A DNA stretch of 46,086 bases, from assembly GCA_030706385.1 (NCBI GenBank), contig JAUZOQ010000018.1, forward strand, positions 1 to 46,086, in the 5' to 3' direction. The notes under the pieces were generated by a model, which was not told where the DNA came from, made no database searches, and saw only the letters and a program-made list of their open reading frames with translations. A program made the translations under genes and the position numbers. Below, in pieces: positions 17,411 to 26,398 of the stretch. Every line of letters starts with the position of its first letter. Positions within the stretch are counted from its first letter, which is position 1. Source of the stretch: Bacteroidota bacterium (GTDB taxonomy: Bacteria; Bacteroidota; Ignavibacteria; Palsa-1295).

Positions 17411-17445
17411 TGAATTAAGAATTGAGAATTGTGAATTGAGAATCA
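17411..17445. repeat. Heptamer tandem repeat, 5 units
   Basis: TGAATTA, AGAATTG, AGAATTG, TGAATTG, AGAATCA are consecutive 7-mers just upstream of the tldE start on the minus strand. They create the spurious N-terminal extension of that frame. Core consensus GAATT. Confidence 0.8.
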
Positions 17446-17488
17446 TGCAGTGAACGAGGCGCCGAAGGCCATCCACTCAGCGTGATGC

Positions 17489-19126
17489 TCACTCCTCCAT
17501 CTCCATCATCCCGCCTTTGGCATTTGCCGATTGGGACTTTGTATTGATGACTTGAATGCTTGAAAATCGTGCGGGCGGGCAGCCATGGCTGAGCGGATTC
17601 GATTGCATCGGCTCGCCCTTACCATCATTCATCGCACCGCCAAGCATGTACTCGCTCTTATCACAGACTGCATCGAGATTCTTCCAGAATCTATTCGTCG
17701 TTGCCTGATAGGCGACATCGCGAAGCATGTGGCCGATCTTACCATCTTTGATCTCGTAAGCGACTTGCCCGGTAAACTGGAAATTATAGCGCTGCTGATC
17801 AATAGAGTAACTGGAATTGCCTTTGATGAAAATTCCTTTGCCGGTATCCTTGATGAGATCGTCAAGCGACATTTTTTTCTCATTCGGTTTCAGGCTGACA
17901 TTCGGCATTCTCTGGAACGGCACATTCCACCAACCTTGCGCATAGGATTGGCCATGCGACTTCTTGTCACCGATCAGTGCAGCTTGCTCGCGTGTTGTCT
18001 GCGTATCCATCAGTTCGCCTTTTTCGATAAGCTTGTATTCTTCGCATGGAACGCCGTCATCGTCATAGCCACATGTTGCAAGTCCGCCTTCCTGAGTTCT
18101 ATCGGCGACGATATTTAGCTGATCGCTGCCATAGGTCATGCCGTTAATATCTTTCTTGCGCACAAAGCTTGTTCCGGCGAAATTAGCTTCGTATCCGAGA
18201 ATGCGATCGAGCTCCGTTGGATGACCGATGCTTTCATGGATCGTTAGCCACAGATGAGTCGGATGCAGGACGAGATCGTACTTACCCGGCTTTACACTTT
18301 CGGCAGTCAGCTTTTCCGTCGCCTCGGCGACTGCCACCGTGATCTCTTCTTTATAAGGATATTCTTCGACATATTCCATTCCACGACCTTGCGGAAGAAC
18401 GAATAGTGCACGGCTGGCGAACTCTCCTTTGCCCGGATCGCTGACGGTTATACGAGTCGAGGGATCGATGCGTGTGATCTCCTGCCAGATCTTTGAGCCG
18501 TCACTGGAAGCAAAATACTTCTCCTCGCGAGCTGCATGCAATCCTGAATGAATGAACATCTTCTTTCCCGCAGGTTTTGCAGACAAAGCGAGTGCGTGCA
18601 TTCCCAAGAGGAAATCGGCACGTTCTTTGAAGGAGACTTCGAAAGGATTTTTCTTGATCGGAGTCTTCCACTCGGCCGTCACAGCGCTGACAGGCACCAG
18701 AGCAAGCGGCTCCGTCCTCAGTTTGGCATTTGCCGCTGCCATCTGCACCGCTTCATCGACAGCGCGCTTGCCGCTATCTGAATTCACATTCCGCGTTGCC
18801 GTAAATCCCCATGTCCCGTCTTTGATGACACGGATGCCGATCCCATAGGAATCGTTTGCCGAAATTCCGGTAATGATATTATCTCGGGCATTCACCGATT
18901 GGGAGAGATACCGGACGATGCGCACGTCACAGTACGAAGCGCCAAGCGACTGTGCGTAATTGATCAATTGATCGGCAAGCCGCTGCTCATCCTGCGTCGG
19001 CTTCGTGAGCGAGCCATCCGGAGCCGGGGTATTGATGCGCGAAGCACGGGCCATCTGAAGATCAAGCCCGGTAAGAGCCAGCGCACCGGTTGCAAGTGCA
19101 CCCTTGAGAAATACTCTGCGATCCAT
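17489..19126 (-). CDS. TldD-family zinc metalloprotease with Tat signal
   Basis: 545 aa. The first residues MDRRVFLKGALATGALALTG form a twin-arginine signal (RRVFLK plus a weakly hydrophobic core), so the folded enzyme should be exported. The TldD metal site HESIGH (297-302, HExxxH) is intact, followed by the conserved segment YEANFAGTSF and the region with CGYDDDGVPCEEY. Typical cytosolic TldD is about 480 aa; the extra length is the signal and linker. The start is fixed by the Tat motif. The downstream TldE-like gene has no export signal, a mismatch if the two form the usual heteromer. It is the first gene of the nine-gene minus-strand run. Confidence 0.9.
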   Translation of the reverse strand: MDRRVFLKGALATGALALTGLDLQMARASRINTPAPDGSLTKPTQDEQRLADQLINYAQSLGASYCDVRIVRYLSQSVNARDNIITGISANDSYGIGIRVIKDGTWGFTATRNVNSDSGKRAVDEAVQMAAANAKLRTEPLALVPVSAVTAEWKTPIKKNPFEVSFKERADFLLGMHALALSAKPAGKKMFIHSGLHAAREEKYFASSDGSKIWQEITRIDPSTRITVSDPGKGEFASRALFVLPQGRGMEYVEEYPYKEEITVAVAEATEKLTAESVKPGKYDLVLHPTHLWLTIHESIGHPTELDRILGYEANFAGTSFVRKKDINGMTYGSDQLNIVADRTQEGGLATCGYDDDGVPCEEYKLIEKGELMDTQTTREQAALIGDKKSHGQSYAQGWWNVPFQRMPNVSLKPNEKKMSLDDLIKDTGKGIFIKGNSSYSIDQQRYNFQFTGQVAYEIKDGKIGHMLRDVAYQATTNRFWKNLDAVCDKSEYMLGGAMNDGKGEPMQSNPLSHGCPPARFSSIQVINTKSQSANAKGGMMEMEE

Positions 19127-19175
19127 AGATTATAGAATAAAAAGTAGGATTGAAAACGCGAAGGGTTCGGGAAAA

Positions 19176-19224
19176 AGTCCGAGGAATCCAAGTACTAATT
19201 CAGAGTCCCGAATTCTAGATTCAA
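19176..19224. repeat. Degenerate heptamer repeat, about 7 units
   Basis: In the divergent gap between tldD and the beta-propeller gene, the sequence parses in one 7-bp phase as AGTCCGA, GGAATCC, AAGTACT, AATTCAG, AGTCCCG, AATTCTA, GATTCAA. Units are imperfect, so this is the least certain of the long runs. Confidence 0.4.
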
Positions 19225-19272
19225 GGGAAATGTCATCGGACTCTTTTCGGCGATTCCGTGTTGTTTTTTCAC

Positions 19273-21240
19273 ATGCGATTTCCCCGACCCTTAGCATTCA
19301 TCATCATCTCTTTGCTTTTCTTTTCCGCAAAGCATGATGTCTGCGCGCAATGGAAAAATGTTGCTCCATCGCTCCTTGGACCCAGTGGAGCGTTACATTA
19401 CAAGGAAGGAATTCTCTGGGCAGGTTTCAAGACGTTGTGGAGTTCGTCTGACTTGGGAAAGACCTGGAAGAAGAATAATCTTTCCCTTTTCGGCACAGTT
19501 ACCTCCATTTATTTCTTCGATAGGAATAACGGAGCGGTTGGGGCGAGCTCCGGCGATGTGTATTTGACTTCCGACGGGGGATTCACCTGGCGCACAGCGA
19601 TGCGATTTGTTGCAACATGTAGAGGAGTATGTTATGGTGCAAGTAAGAATGATATCGCCGTTTGCGGCATCAGCCCCGCCATGGCTATTTCCCGTGATGC
19701 CGGTAATACGTGGGATACGCTTAGCGATATTCAAGGGAGTGATTGGGCTCACGATATTTTTTTCAGGCAAGATCTCGGACTGGTTGTTCTTGCCAGCGAA
19801 GAGAAGCCGCCTGTTTTTGCTCATACGTATATCTCATCTGATTTTGGGGGATCCTGGCAAATGCAATCCGGAGGAACCGACTACGATACCTATAGCATGA
19901 CTTATGACAGCTGCAACAATGGGAATACCTACGTACTTGGCGAAGACTATGCCTACACTCAGGATCACATTTCGAAAATATTTGTCTCGGCCGATAATGG
20001 GAATAGTTGGATTACTACTACACCCATACAAGGGTATTTTTTTGCAGGTGCAATTCAAACCGGTCCGTCAACAGTATACGCTCTCACGCTGAAGAACGGA
20101 GTCTATCGGAGCACTGATAACGGAAATACCTGGAAGACGATCGGAGGCCCAAACTTTGAGTACGACACAAGATTCCTGACTGTCGTAGACGACAACACCC
20201 TCTTTGTATGTGCGGGCGACGGTTCTATCTGGGCAACCTTCAATAGCGGAGGAGACTCCGTTCGAAGCAAACCCAAAAATGCTAAACTTTCCTTTTCAGA
20301 GAAAACTTTATTCGCAAATGACACCATCCCTTGTAACGGACTCGTCCGATTTTCACAAATCTTCCGTCAGGGTTGTGGCGATTTGAGTATCACGAATTCA
20401 AGATTCAGCGGGCGAGATTCACTCAGCTACTCGTTACTCTCTGGAACAGATTCGATCGGAGTGGACTGCTCTCCACGAGATACAGGACAGCTAAATGCGA
20501 ATCTTATCTTGACCCTCAGCGATGGATCATCGGATACGATACTGTTAGGAGGACTAAGTTACGGACGGAATTTGCTATCGCTCGTTCCAACAGATCAAAC
20601 CACTGATACCATCGGCGGATCCGTTAATGTTCCGATTTCCATCACGGGACTCAATAAGGCCGAAGATATAGAACTCGTATTAAAGTATGATAAAGAACTA
20701 AATTATCACGGTTCGTTCACACCAGCTAACACGCAACTCGATATTCCAGGGGAGTCCTGGCGTGGAAGATCAAAGCTTCACATATCCCAAGCGAAGCCAA
20801 ATACCATTCTGGGCTATGCGCGATTCGATGTCTTTAGCGATTCGCAATCTCAGGCGCACGTTGCTTTTGATTCCGTTGTCGTACTCACTGCCTCACCTTG
20901 CGATTACATCATTCCGGTTCCGGTTACGAGTCTCATCACAACTCCTTCGGGTTGTGGCATTCAAGCCATATCACGATTTATTCATGACGGTAGCATTCCC
21001 CAACTCACGCTTGTTCCGAACCCGACTGTCGGAGAAACTTCGATTGCGACGACAGGCGATATCGGAGAGGTAACTATTTCAGTATTCGATATCCTGGGTA
21101 CTTTGCACAGCCAGAGCTCGACAATACTTGGAGTCAATCATCCCGCAAAGCTCGCTCTTCCATCTGCCAATGGTGTCTACAATGTTCGCGTGCGAGGAGA
21201 TTCTCGGGCCTATGATTTGAGAGTGGTCGTTCGCAATTAG
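19273..21240 (+). CDS. Secreted Asp-box beta-propeller protein with T9SS C-terminal sorting domain
   Basis: The frame opens at a GTG at 19258. The signal peptide begins better at the ATG at 19273 (MRFPRPLAFIII, cleavage near VCAQ), giving 655 aa. Numbered from the GTG, six Asp-box motifs (S-x-D-x-G-x-T/S-W) occur at about 63-70, 105-111, 145-152, 193-200, 244-251 and 285-292. They are spaced 40-51 residues apart and predict a six-bladed BNR/YCF48-like propeller. A region of strands follows, then a cohesin-like or Ig-like stretch. The last 80 residues begin LVPNPT and end with NGVYNVRV and a basic tail, the pattern of type IX sorting domains. No catalytic sialidase residues were identified, so binding rather than hydrolysis is as likely. 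Confidence 0.85.
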   Translation: MRFPRPLAFIIISLLFFSAKHDVCAQWKNVAPSLLGPSGALHYKEGILWAGFKTLWSSSDLGKTWKKNNLSLFGTVTSIYFFDRNNGAVGASSGDVYLTSDGGFTWRTAMRFVATCRGVCYGASKNDIAVCGISPAMAISRDAGNTWDTLSDIQGSDWAHDIFFRQDLGLVVLASEEKPPVFAHTYISSDFGGSWQMQSGGTDYDTYSMTYDSCNNGNTYVLGEDYAYTQDHISKIFVSADNGNSWITTTPIQGYFFAGAIQTGPSTVYALTLKNGVYRSTDNGNTWKTIGGPNFEYDTRFLTVVDDNTLFVCAGDGSIWATFNSGGDSVRSKPKNAKLSFSEKTLFANDTIPCNGLVRFSQIFRQGCGDLSITNSRFSGRDSLSYSLLSGTDSIGVDCSPRDTGQLNANLILTLSDGSSDTILLGGLSYGRNLLSLVPTDQTTDTIGGSVNVPISITGLNKAEDIELVLKYDKELNYHGSFTPANTQLDIPGESWRGRSKLHISQAKPNTILGYARFDVFSDSQSQAHVAFDSVVVLTASPCDYIIPVPVTSLITTPSGCGIQAISRFIHDGSIPQLTLVPNPTVGETSIATTGDIGEVTISVFDILGTLHSQSSTILGVNHPAKLALPSANGVYNVRVRGDSRAYDLRVVVRN

Positions 21241-21299
21241 CATTATCAATGCATCAGCGTTCTGGTCCAATAATTGCTCTACGTTAGCAAACAGATAGC

Positions 21300-24200
21300 T
21301 TATCTGACCACTTCCATCTTTTGCATCATCACTCCATCTTCCGATGATAACGATAGATAATATATTCCTGCCGGAAGGCCAACGATTGGAATCTCGATCT
21401 GAGAAATGCCGGAGATCATTTCCCTCGCATAAACTTCCCTTCCCAAAACATCGGAAATTCTGAGCGTGCTCTTTCGGGCCAGTGGCGCAGGGAGTGTCGC
21501 AATGACTGAATATCCTGAAGCAGGGTTCGGATAAATCTTCAATACATCGGCAAGCGGTTGTTCGTTGTATGCTACTGATGATATAAGTGCTCCGGTTCCG
21601 GAAAGGTAGGAGAAGTTCTTGATCGACGTCGCAAAGGATCCGCCTAAGTCGGTACCGAAGGTAAGTGATTCGCTATATGGCCCCTCAGTCTTTGGATGAA
21701 AACATACTTTTACCGTTGTCACTCCGCCTTTCGGTATTGTTATCGGCAGTTGTGCCAGTGTCAGAACCGAGATATAGAAGTTGACGGTATCAGAAAGCTT
21801 CAGGGAAAGAATTTTCAAAGGAGCGGTGCCGACGTTGCGAACCTGAATCTCTTTACAATTCTCTTTCCCTACCGCAACATAACCAAAGTCGGCATCTTCG
21901 GCGAGAATGAGACCTGTTGCCCCATGCGCATCGAGCGAGATGGAAAAACCAAAGCAGCCGGTTTGAACCAAAAGTGAATCGCGATGACGGAGCGTATCGG
22001 TCGGAGTATAACAAACCGAAATACTATCCGAAGCCTGCGGTGCAACGGTGTGAGGCAATGGCGGTGTTACCGATCCCACACTAAATGCATTCGAATTATT
22101 CTTCAGGCTTACTGAAGTGATCCTGATAGGATTTCCGCCAACCGGAGCGGTATTGGTAAATACGAAGGTCGTACAGATTTGCTGGCCGATCGATTTGATC
22201 GGGAATACAATACTATCGGCACGGCCCTGCGAGGGTGGATCGGTCGATAGGCCAAGTGTAGGAGCTTTGTACGTTAACTGCTTGTAAATCGCATTCCCGC
22301 GATTATCAACGATTGCTAGCGGAGCATTCGCTGCGAAAAGCGGATCTGCGACATTTACATCAAAACAAAAATCCTGGCCGGTGCCCACTTGCGGATGATA
22401 TTCACCCCTATCGTAGCCTGGTACAGTCGTATCCAATCCCGCATTCAGCAGTTTAGCCCCGGGCGAGAAATAGATGCCGTCCGAATCATCGACAAGCATG
22501 ATCGCTTTGATCCCTGGATCCGTCCGTGACGTATCTCGGACGCAAATATGCCAGCTCGAACACTTCGAACTGGAGTCGATCGTCATCGTAAGCGTAGGCT
22601 CTGCCCCTGTGTTCATTAACATTCCAGCAGGTGCCGCATATTCGTGAGGAACGTTCGGAGCATTGTTCGTTCCAAGTCCGGTTGCGGCCGCATCCCGCAT
22701 CTCGTAGAAATAGACCATGAACGGATACTCCGAAGTTAGATAGTACGGAGTCGGCGGCGAGAGCGGAGGGACATTCAGCTTATACTGCGTGGCGCTCAGC
22801 GAACCATCATCAGCAGATAAATTCGTATACGAAAGAACCTTCGTAAGCGTTGAAAGTGAAGTTTGAGCAGCTCCGTTGATCGAGATCTTAATATCATCAA
22901 GATGATCGCTCAGAATATTAAGATAGGGTAGATCAATGACCTGCCAGATGTTGCCATTATCGATAAGATTGAACGAGTAGAACTTCTTCCAATGCGATCT
23001 CGGCACTACTGTCATCATAGCAGGCGCAGGCCAAGGCTTTGATTTGCTTTCGCTGCGTTCGTCATATTGCATGACACTGATCTTTTTGTCGTTCGTGGAA
23101 TACGTCTCCGTCGGGCCAGTCACATCAGTTTTTTCAGCGAATGCAAATCGATTGACATAATAATCATCCCCACCAGCGCCAACACCGAAGTGAACGTGAG
23201 CGAGAGTTGTATCGTCGAAAGTATAAATTCTGTAAGCGTCACCATGTCCTATATCTGCGGGCCCGGTCGCTTCGGCGAGAGGGACAGATATATATCCCTT
23301 CGTATCCCATAATTCATACGGGACCATCTGCTCGACCATGTAATCGCGCCCTTCGATCACAAACGGTGGATCGATGCCTCCGAGAGATGAATTTTCGTGA
23401 CCGGAGATCACGCCTATCGGATTCGTTGCCTCGATGATAGAACCGGACATGTCATTCTCATTGTCATCTCCGCTCGATTTGACGAGATAGGTCTGTCCCT
23501 TGTTCAAAGATATGGTGTAGGGCACAGGACTGTGGGCGCTTCCGGTGCCGTGAATGGCGCCGGTGTGGCCCGTTGTTGTTGTCGTCGCCGGTGTTATCTG
23601 AACCGTCGTTCCATCAACTGCGCCGATGACAATGAACGCCCCTCCGGAATAATTGGGATTGCTGATTGCTCCATCGCCGGGATTATCGTTATAGGATGCA
23701 GCGACATATTTTTTCCCGAGGGAAATGAGCGGAAGGGCGAGATAGCTACCTCCTGAACAAGGCCCTACGCTGAGATACTCTACAGTAATCGGTTTCTTTG
23801 AAGTAATATGACACGATTTATTTTGGGGCATATCCAGCGTCTCATCGATCTTCATTGCATCACGATTGAGAGGGATCTTCAGTGCTCCTTTTGCCCTAAC
23901 ACGGTAGATCTTCGGCGGTAATTCCCTACCCAGTTCGTCAAAGTATGAGATGCTGATCTCATTATCATAATACGTATTGATCATCGCGTAGGTGAAGAAG
24001 AATGGGCTTAGCCCTGTATTATAATTTGGAAAGATCATTGCCAGGTAGAATTCCCGTCCTTCATTCGAGAGGCCATTATGAATTGCAGCTGCATGGATAC
24101 TTCCTGTCATCCCCAGTGAAAAGTAGACTTGATTCTTATAGGTATAGTCACCAGGGACTTGCACAACGTAGGAAAAGGAACTGCCGGTCTTGATCGGACC

Positions 24201-24440
24201 GAATGGCAGAGCTCCTGCTGGGACATCGATCGAAACGAGATCATATGTGGTAAAATCCCCAATCCACACAACTGTATCTCCGACAATAACATCCAGGCTC
24301 TGTGGCGAGTAGTTGTGGCCTAAGCTCCCACCGAATTGGATAACGTGCTTGACCGGTACTGCAAACGTTACTGAAGCCTCAATTATGAAGAAAAGCAATA
24401 TGGCGGGGAGAGATAACGAGATACGTTTGAATATTCTCAT
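21300..24440 (-). CDS. Secreted multidomain protein: degenerate cupredoxin, IgGFc-binding, HYDIN-like, T9SS sorting domain
   Basis: 1046 aa. A signal peptide (about 1-28) is followed by a cupredoxin-like domain (about 30-118: VGDTVVW ... GMTGSIHA). In this domain the Cys and both His expected as copper ligands are replaced and only the Met remains. From about 124 to 500 an IgGFc-binding-protein N-terminal domain is recognisable by NEGREFYLAMIFPNY, the KPITVEYLSVG block and GHENSSLG. Further strands lead to a HYDIN/ASPM-like domain near the C-terminus (DFGYVAVGKENCKEIQVRNVG). The final part has IYPNPA, DVLGREVY and GLPAGIYYL, a textbook type A T9SS sorting domain. The product should be a cell-surface or secreted adhesin-like protein. 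It converges on the Asp-box protein with a 60-base gap. Confidence 0.87.
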   Translation of the reverse strand: MRIFKRISLSLPAILLFFIIEASVTFAVPVKHVIQFGGSLGHNYSPQSLDVIVGDTVVWIGDFTTYDLVSIDVPAGALPFGPIKTGSSFSYVVQVPGDYTYKNQVYFSLGMTGSIHAAAIHNGLSNEGREFYLAMIFPNYNTGLSPFFFTYAMINTYYDNEISISYFDELGRELPPKIYRVRAKGALKIPLNRDAMKIDETLDMPQNKSCHITSKKPITVEYLSVGPCSGGSYLALPLISLGKKYVAASYNDNPGDGAISNPNYSGGAFIVIGAVDGTTVQITPATTTTTGHTGAIHGTGSAHSPVPYTISLNKGQTYLVKSSGDDNENDMSGSIIEATNPIGVISGHENSSLGGIDPPFVIEGRDYMVEQMVPYELWDTKGYISVPLAEATGPADIGHGDAYRIYTFDDTTLAHVHFGVGAGGDDYYVNRFAFAEKTDVTGPTETYSTNDKKISVMQYDERSESKSKPWPAPAMMTVVPRSHWKKFYSFNLIDNGNIWQVIDLPYLNILSDHLDDIKISINGAAQTSLSTLTKVLSYTNLSADDGSLSATQYKLNVPPLSPPTPYYLTSEYPFMVYFYEMRDAAATGLGTNNAPNVPHEYAAPAGMLMNTGAEPTLTMTIDSSSKCSSWHICVRDTSRTDPGIKAIMLVDDSDGIYFSPGAKLLNAGLDTTVPGYDRGEYHPQVGTGQDFCFDVNVADPLFAANAPLAIVDNRGNAIYKQLTYKAPTLGLSTDPPSQGRADSIVFPIKSIGQQICTTFVFTNTAPVGGNPIRITSVSLKNNSNAFSVGSVTPPLPHTVAPQASDSISVCYTPTDTLRHRDSLLVQTGCFGFSISLDAHGATGLILAEDADFGYVAVGKENCKEIQVRNVGTAPLKILSLKLSDTVNFYISVLTLAQLPITIPKGGVTTVKVCFHPKTEGPYSESLTFGTDLGGSFATSIKNFSYLSGTGALISSVAYNEQPLADVLKIYPNPASGYSVIATLPAPLARKSTLRISDVLGREVYAREMISGISQIEIPIVGLPAGIYYLSLSSEDGVMMQKMEVVR

Positions 24441-24458
24441 AAAAATATGTCTGGGGGC

Positions 24459-24474
24459 GGTGCTTTAAAACACC
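24459..24474. promoter_or_regulatory. Palindrome upstream of the IgGFc-domain gene
   Basis: GGTGCTTTAAAACACC is a near-perfect inverted repeat with one mismatched pair, starting 19 bases upstream of the ATG of the 1046-aa gene. It has no T tract, so it is not a terminator. It could be an operator; there is no direct support. Confidence 0.25.
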
Positions 24475-24566
24475 TAAATATTGGAAAAGTTACTTTCCTG
24501 ATCGTAGGCAAGGAGAGAATCCGGCGCTGACTAGATCACGCACGGCAAAAGAATCGTAATTGATGA

Positions 24567-24692
24567 TTATTTCATTTTTTCCAGTCTATTGACTTTGGCA
24601 TCCAATCGCATAAGGAAAACGAATATACCAAGCCATATCACAGCAGCAATAATACCAACTACATAGAGCGGATGATTTTGGAGAAAGTCCAT
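24567..24692 (-). CDS. ccmD: CcmD-like small heme-exporter membrane protein
   Basis: A 41-aa frame beginning ATG at 24690-24692 (MDFLQNHPLYVVGIIAAV) with a single membrane helix (about 9-28) and a charged C-terminal tail (RLDAKVNRLEKMK). This is the CcmD layout: one helix followed by a cytoplasmic charged segment. CcmD connects CcmABC to CcmE in system I cytochrome c maturation and aids release of holo-CcmE. Its position directly after ccmC, on the same strand, supports the assignment despite the small size. Confidence 0.8.
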   Translation of the reverse strand: MDFLQNHPLYVVGIIAAVIWLGIFVFLMRLDAKVNRLEKMK

Positions 24693-24705
24693 CAAGCGTA
24701 TTTTA

Positions 24706-24733
24706 TTAGTTTAGAGTTTTGGTTATGAGTTAC
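24706..24733. repeat. Degenerate heptamer repeat, 4 units
   Basis: TTAGTTT, AGAGTTT, TGGTTAT, GAGTTAC are consecutive in the 37-base gap between ccmC and ccmD, overlapping the ccmC stop codon. The units are imperfect, with a shared GTT core. Confidence 0.4.
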
Positions 24734-25686
24734 AATTCTTCATTTTCTTTCCGTAAGACAATCGTATAGAGATCTTTCATCCAGATAAATAGCAATGTAA
24801 AGAGCACGACGTTCGTCCAGAGAACATAACTTAAGATCGGATCGGTATGTGTTTTACCTGAAAGATTGATAACAGGAGCTTCCGTCCCACTCGAACCCGG
24901 ATGAAGGCTTTGCGTTATACGCGGCAGCACGAACATCAGGAACGGCACCGTAACAAATGCGATAATATTGTACACTGCAGCAATGCGTGCCTTCTTCTCC
25001 TCGCCTTCTTCCAAAAGAGAACGAAGCAAGAAGTATGCAACATAGATCAGCAGCAGAATAAAGATTGAGGTTTCGCGAGGATCCCAATTCCAGAATGTTC
25101 CCCAGGAAAATCGCGCCCAAATACTCCCGGTGACGGTTGCGAGAATGGTAAAGAGCAATCCGATGGCGCTGGCAGCGCGCGCTCGAAAATCATACTCCAT
25201 ATTCTTCTTGCGGATGAAGATTATCGAATAGATCGTAGCGAAAAGAAAGGCGATAAACGCAACGAATGACATCGGAACATGAAAGAGCATATTCCTGCCA
25301 AGTTCTCCGAGTCCCTGAATAAGTGGGAAAGTCAGAGCAGGGTTAACACGTTCGACACGCATGGCCTCGTAAAAATCATCCGAAGGCCAGTACGTACATT
25401 CTGCAACAATAACATCTCCTATCTTTAATCCCAAAGACCGATCAATGAGAATCCTTTTTTCACTTCCATAAAGATCTCTAGCTTGATAGAATTTCTTGGC
25501 GGCAGAATCGTAACTGCTTGCCGTGATCGTTGCTTTCACCGGAGTGATATTCGAGACGTTGTTCATCTTCAGGGTGACTACATCATTAAAGCTTCCGCCA
25601 ATTGGCGTGGCAAAGCAAATGAATACACTGACGGTGAATATCGCGCCTAGAAGTAGGTGGTATGCTTTAGAGCGAAAGAATTTCAT
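24730..25686 (-). CDS. ccmC: CcmC/CcsA-family heme handling protein with enlarged first periplasmic loop
   Basis: 318 aa, polytopic, from the family that presents heme to CcmE. The tryptophan-rich WWD-type motif is WGTFWNWDPRE (195-205). The heme-ligand histidines are His136 (in FHVP) and His262 (in SLHPG). CcmC is usually 220-250 aa. Here an extra stretch of about 90 residues (roughly 31-120) lies between the first helix and the HVP region, mostly beta-like and polar. No CcmE HxxxY motif is seen in it. The gene sits between ccmB and ccmD, consistent with CcmC over CcsA. ccmA, ccmE and ccmF are not in the window. The ATG start lacks a Shine-Dalgarno sequence. Confidence 0.85.
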   Translation of the reverse strand: MKFFRSKAYHLLLGAIFTVSVFICFATPIGGSFNDVVTLKMNNVSNITPVKATITASSYDSAAKKFYQARDLYGSEKRILIDRSLGLKIGDVIVAECTYWPSDDFYEAMRVERVNPALTFPLIQGLGELGRNMLFHVPMSFVAFIAFLFATIYSIIFIRKKNMEYDFRARAASAIGLLFTILATVTGSIWARFSWGTFWNWDPRETSIFILLLIYVAYFLLRSLLEEGEEKKARIAAVYNIIAFVTVPFLMFVLPRITQSLHPGSSGTEAPVINLSGKTHTDPILSYVLWTNVVLFTLLFIWMKDLYTIVLRKENEEL

Positions 25687-25736
25687 TGTTTCTGATATAG
25701 TGGTTCCAAGTGGCAGGTTATTCTCAAAGGAAGAAG

Positions 25737-26396
25737 TTACTCCTGCCAGATCACATGAAAAAGAACATAACTCACAAGCGTTACTGCAACATCAAACGAA
25801 AAAAGAATGAGAATATCTCCGCGAACGCCATCCCAGGAATTTGCAACTTCCATCGTGATCCGAGTCGAATCGGTCGCTGCGATCACCAGAGGGATCATCA
25901 CCGGTAGCGCCAACACGGGAAGCAGTGCTCCCTTCTGCGCAGCACGGGCGACAAGAGCTGAAAGAATGGTTACGATTGACGAGGTTCCGACAGCACCCAG
26001 AAGCAACTGCAGAGTAAACATGCCCCAATCCCTGACTACAAAATCACGGAAGAAGAATGCGAAGAAAATAACTGCACAAGTGGCCAGCGAGAAGACAAGG
26101 AGAAGGTTGAACAGATATTTTCCCCAAAAGACATCTTCTGGCTCGGCATAGAGGCGGAGCATGAAGGCCGTACCTCGTTCCTCCTCGCTTATGAACGAGC
26201 GTGCCAAACCGGTAAGGGCACCGAAAAACAATGAGATCCAGAACAAGGCGCTCATGATTGATGAACTCATCTGCTCGCCCGGAGCCGAGAAGAGGATCGT
26301 AGTTACCGTCACCAACAAGAACATGACGATGGCGCTGACACCGAAACGGGAGCGAAGCTCAATGCGAAGATCTTTCCGAAGAATTGGGGATAGCAT
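25737..26396 (-). CDS. ccmB: Heme exporter subunit CcmB
   Basis: 219 aa integral membrane protein, the permease half of CcmAB, which drives release of heme-loaded CcmE. The cytoplasmic start MLSPILRKDLRIELRSR and the following conserved stretch GLARSFISEEERGT are typical of CcmB. Six hydrophobic segments follow, including LLPVLALPVMIPLVIAATD. It starts 2 bases after the nnr stop and is followed after 50 bases by ccmC, so nnr-ccmBCD is probably one transcript. The ATPase CcmA is not adjacent. Confidence 0.9.
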   Translation of the reverse strand: MLSPILRKDLRIELRSRFGVSAIVMFLLVTVTTILFSAPGEQMSSSIMSALFWISLFFGALTGLARSFISEEERGTAFMLRLYAEPEDVFWGKYLFNLLLVFSLATCAVIFFAFFFRDFVVRDWGMFTLQLLLGAVGTSSIVTILSALVARAAQKGALLPVLALPVMIPLVIAATDSTRITMEVANSWDGVRGDILILFSFDVAVTLVSYVLFHVIWQE

Positions 26397-26398
26397 TC

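Noticed and set aside
17408-17476. 23-codon extension of tldE (ILNSQFSILNS)
   Set aside because: It translates the 7-bp repeat at 17411-17445. The family start is MAINKD at 17407.
21292-21306. CAGATA GCT TATCTG hairpin at the end of the 1046-aa gene as terminator
   Set aside because: Short stem with no T tract on either side.
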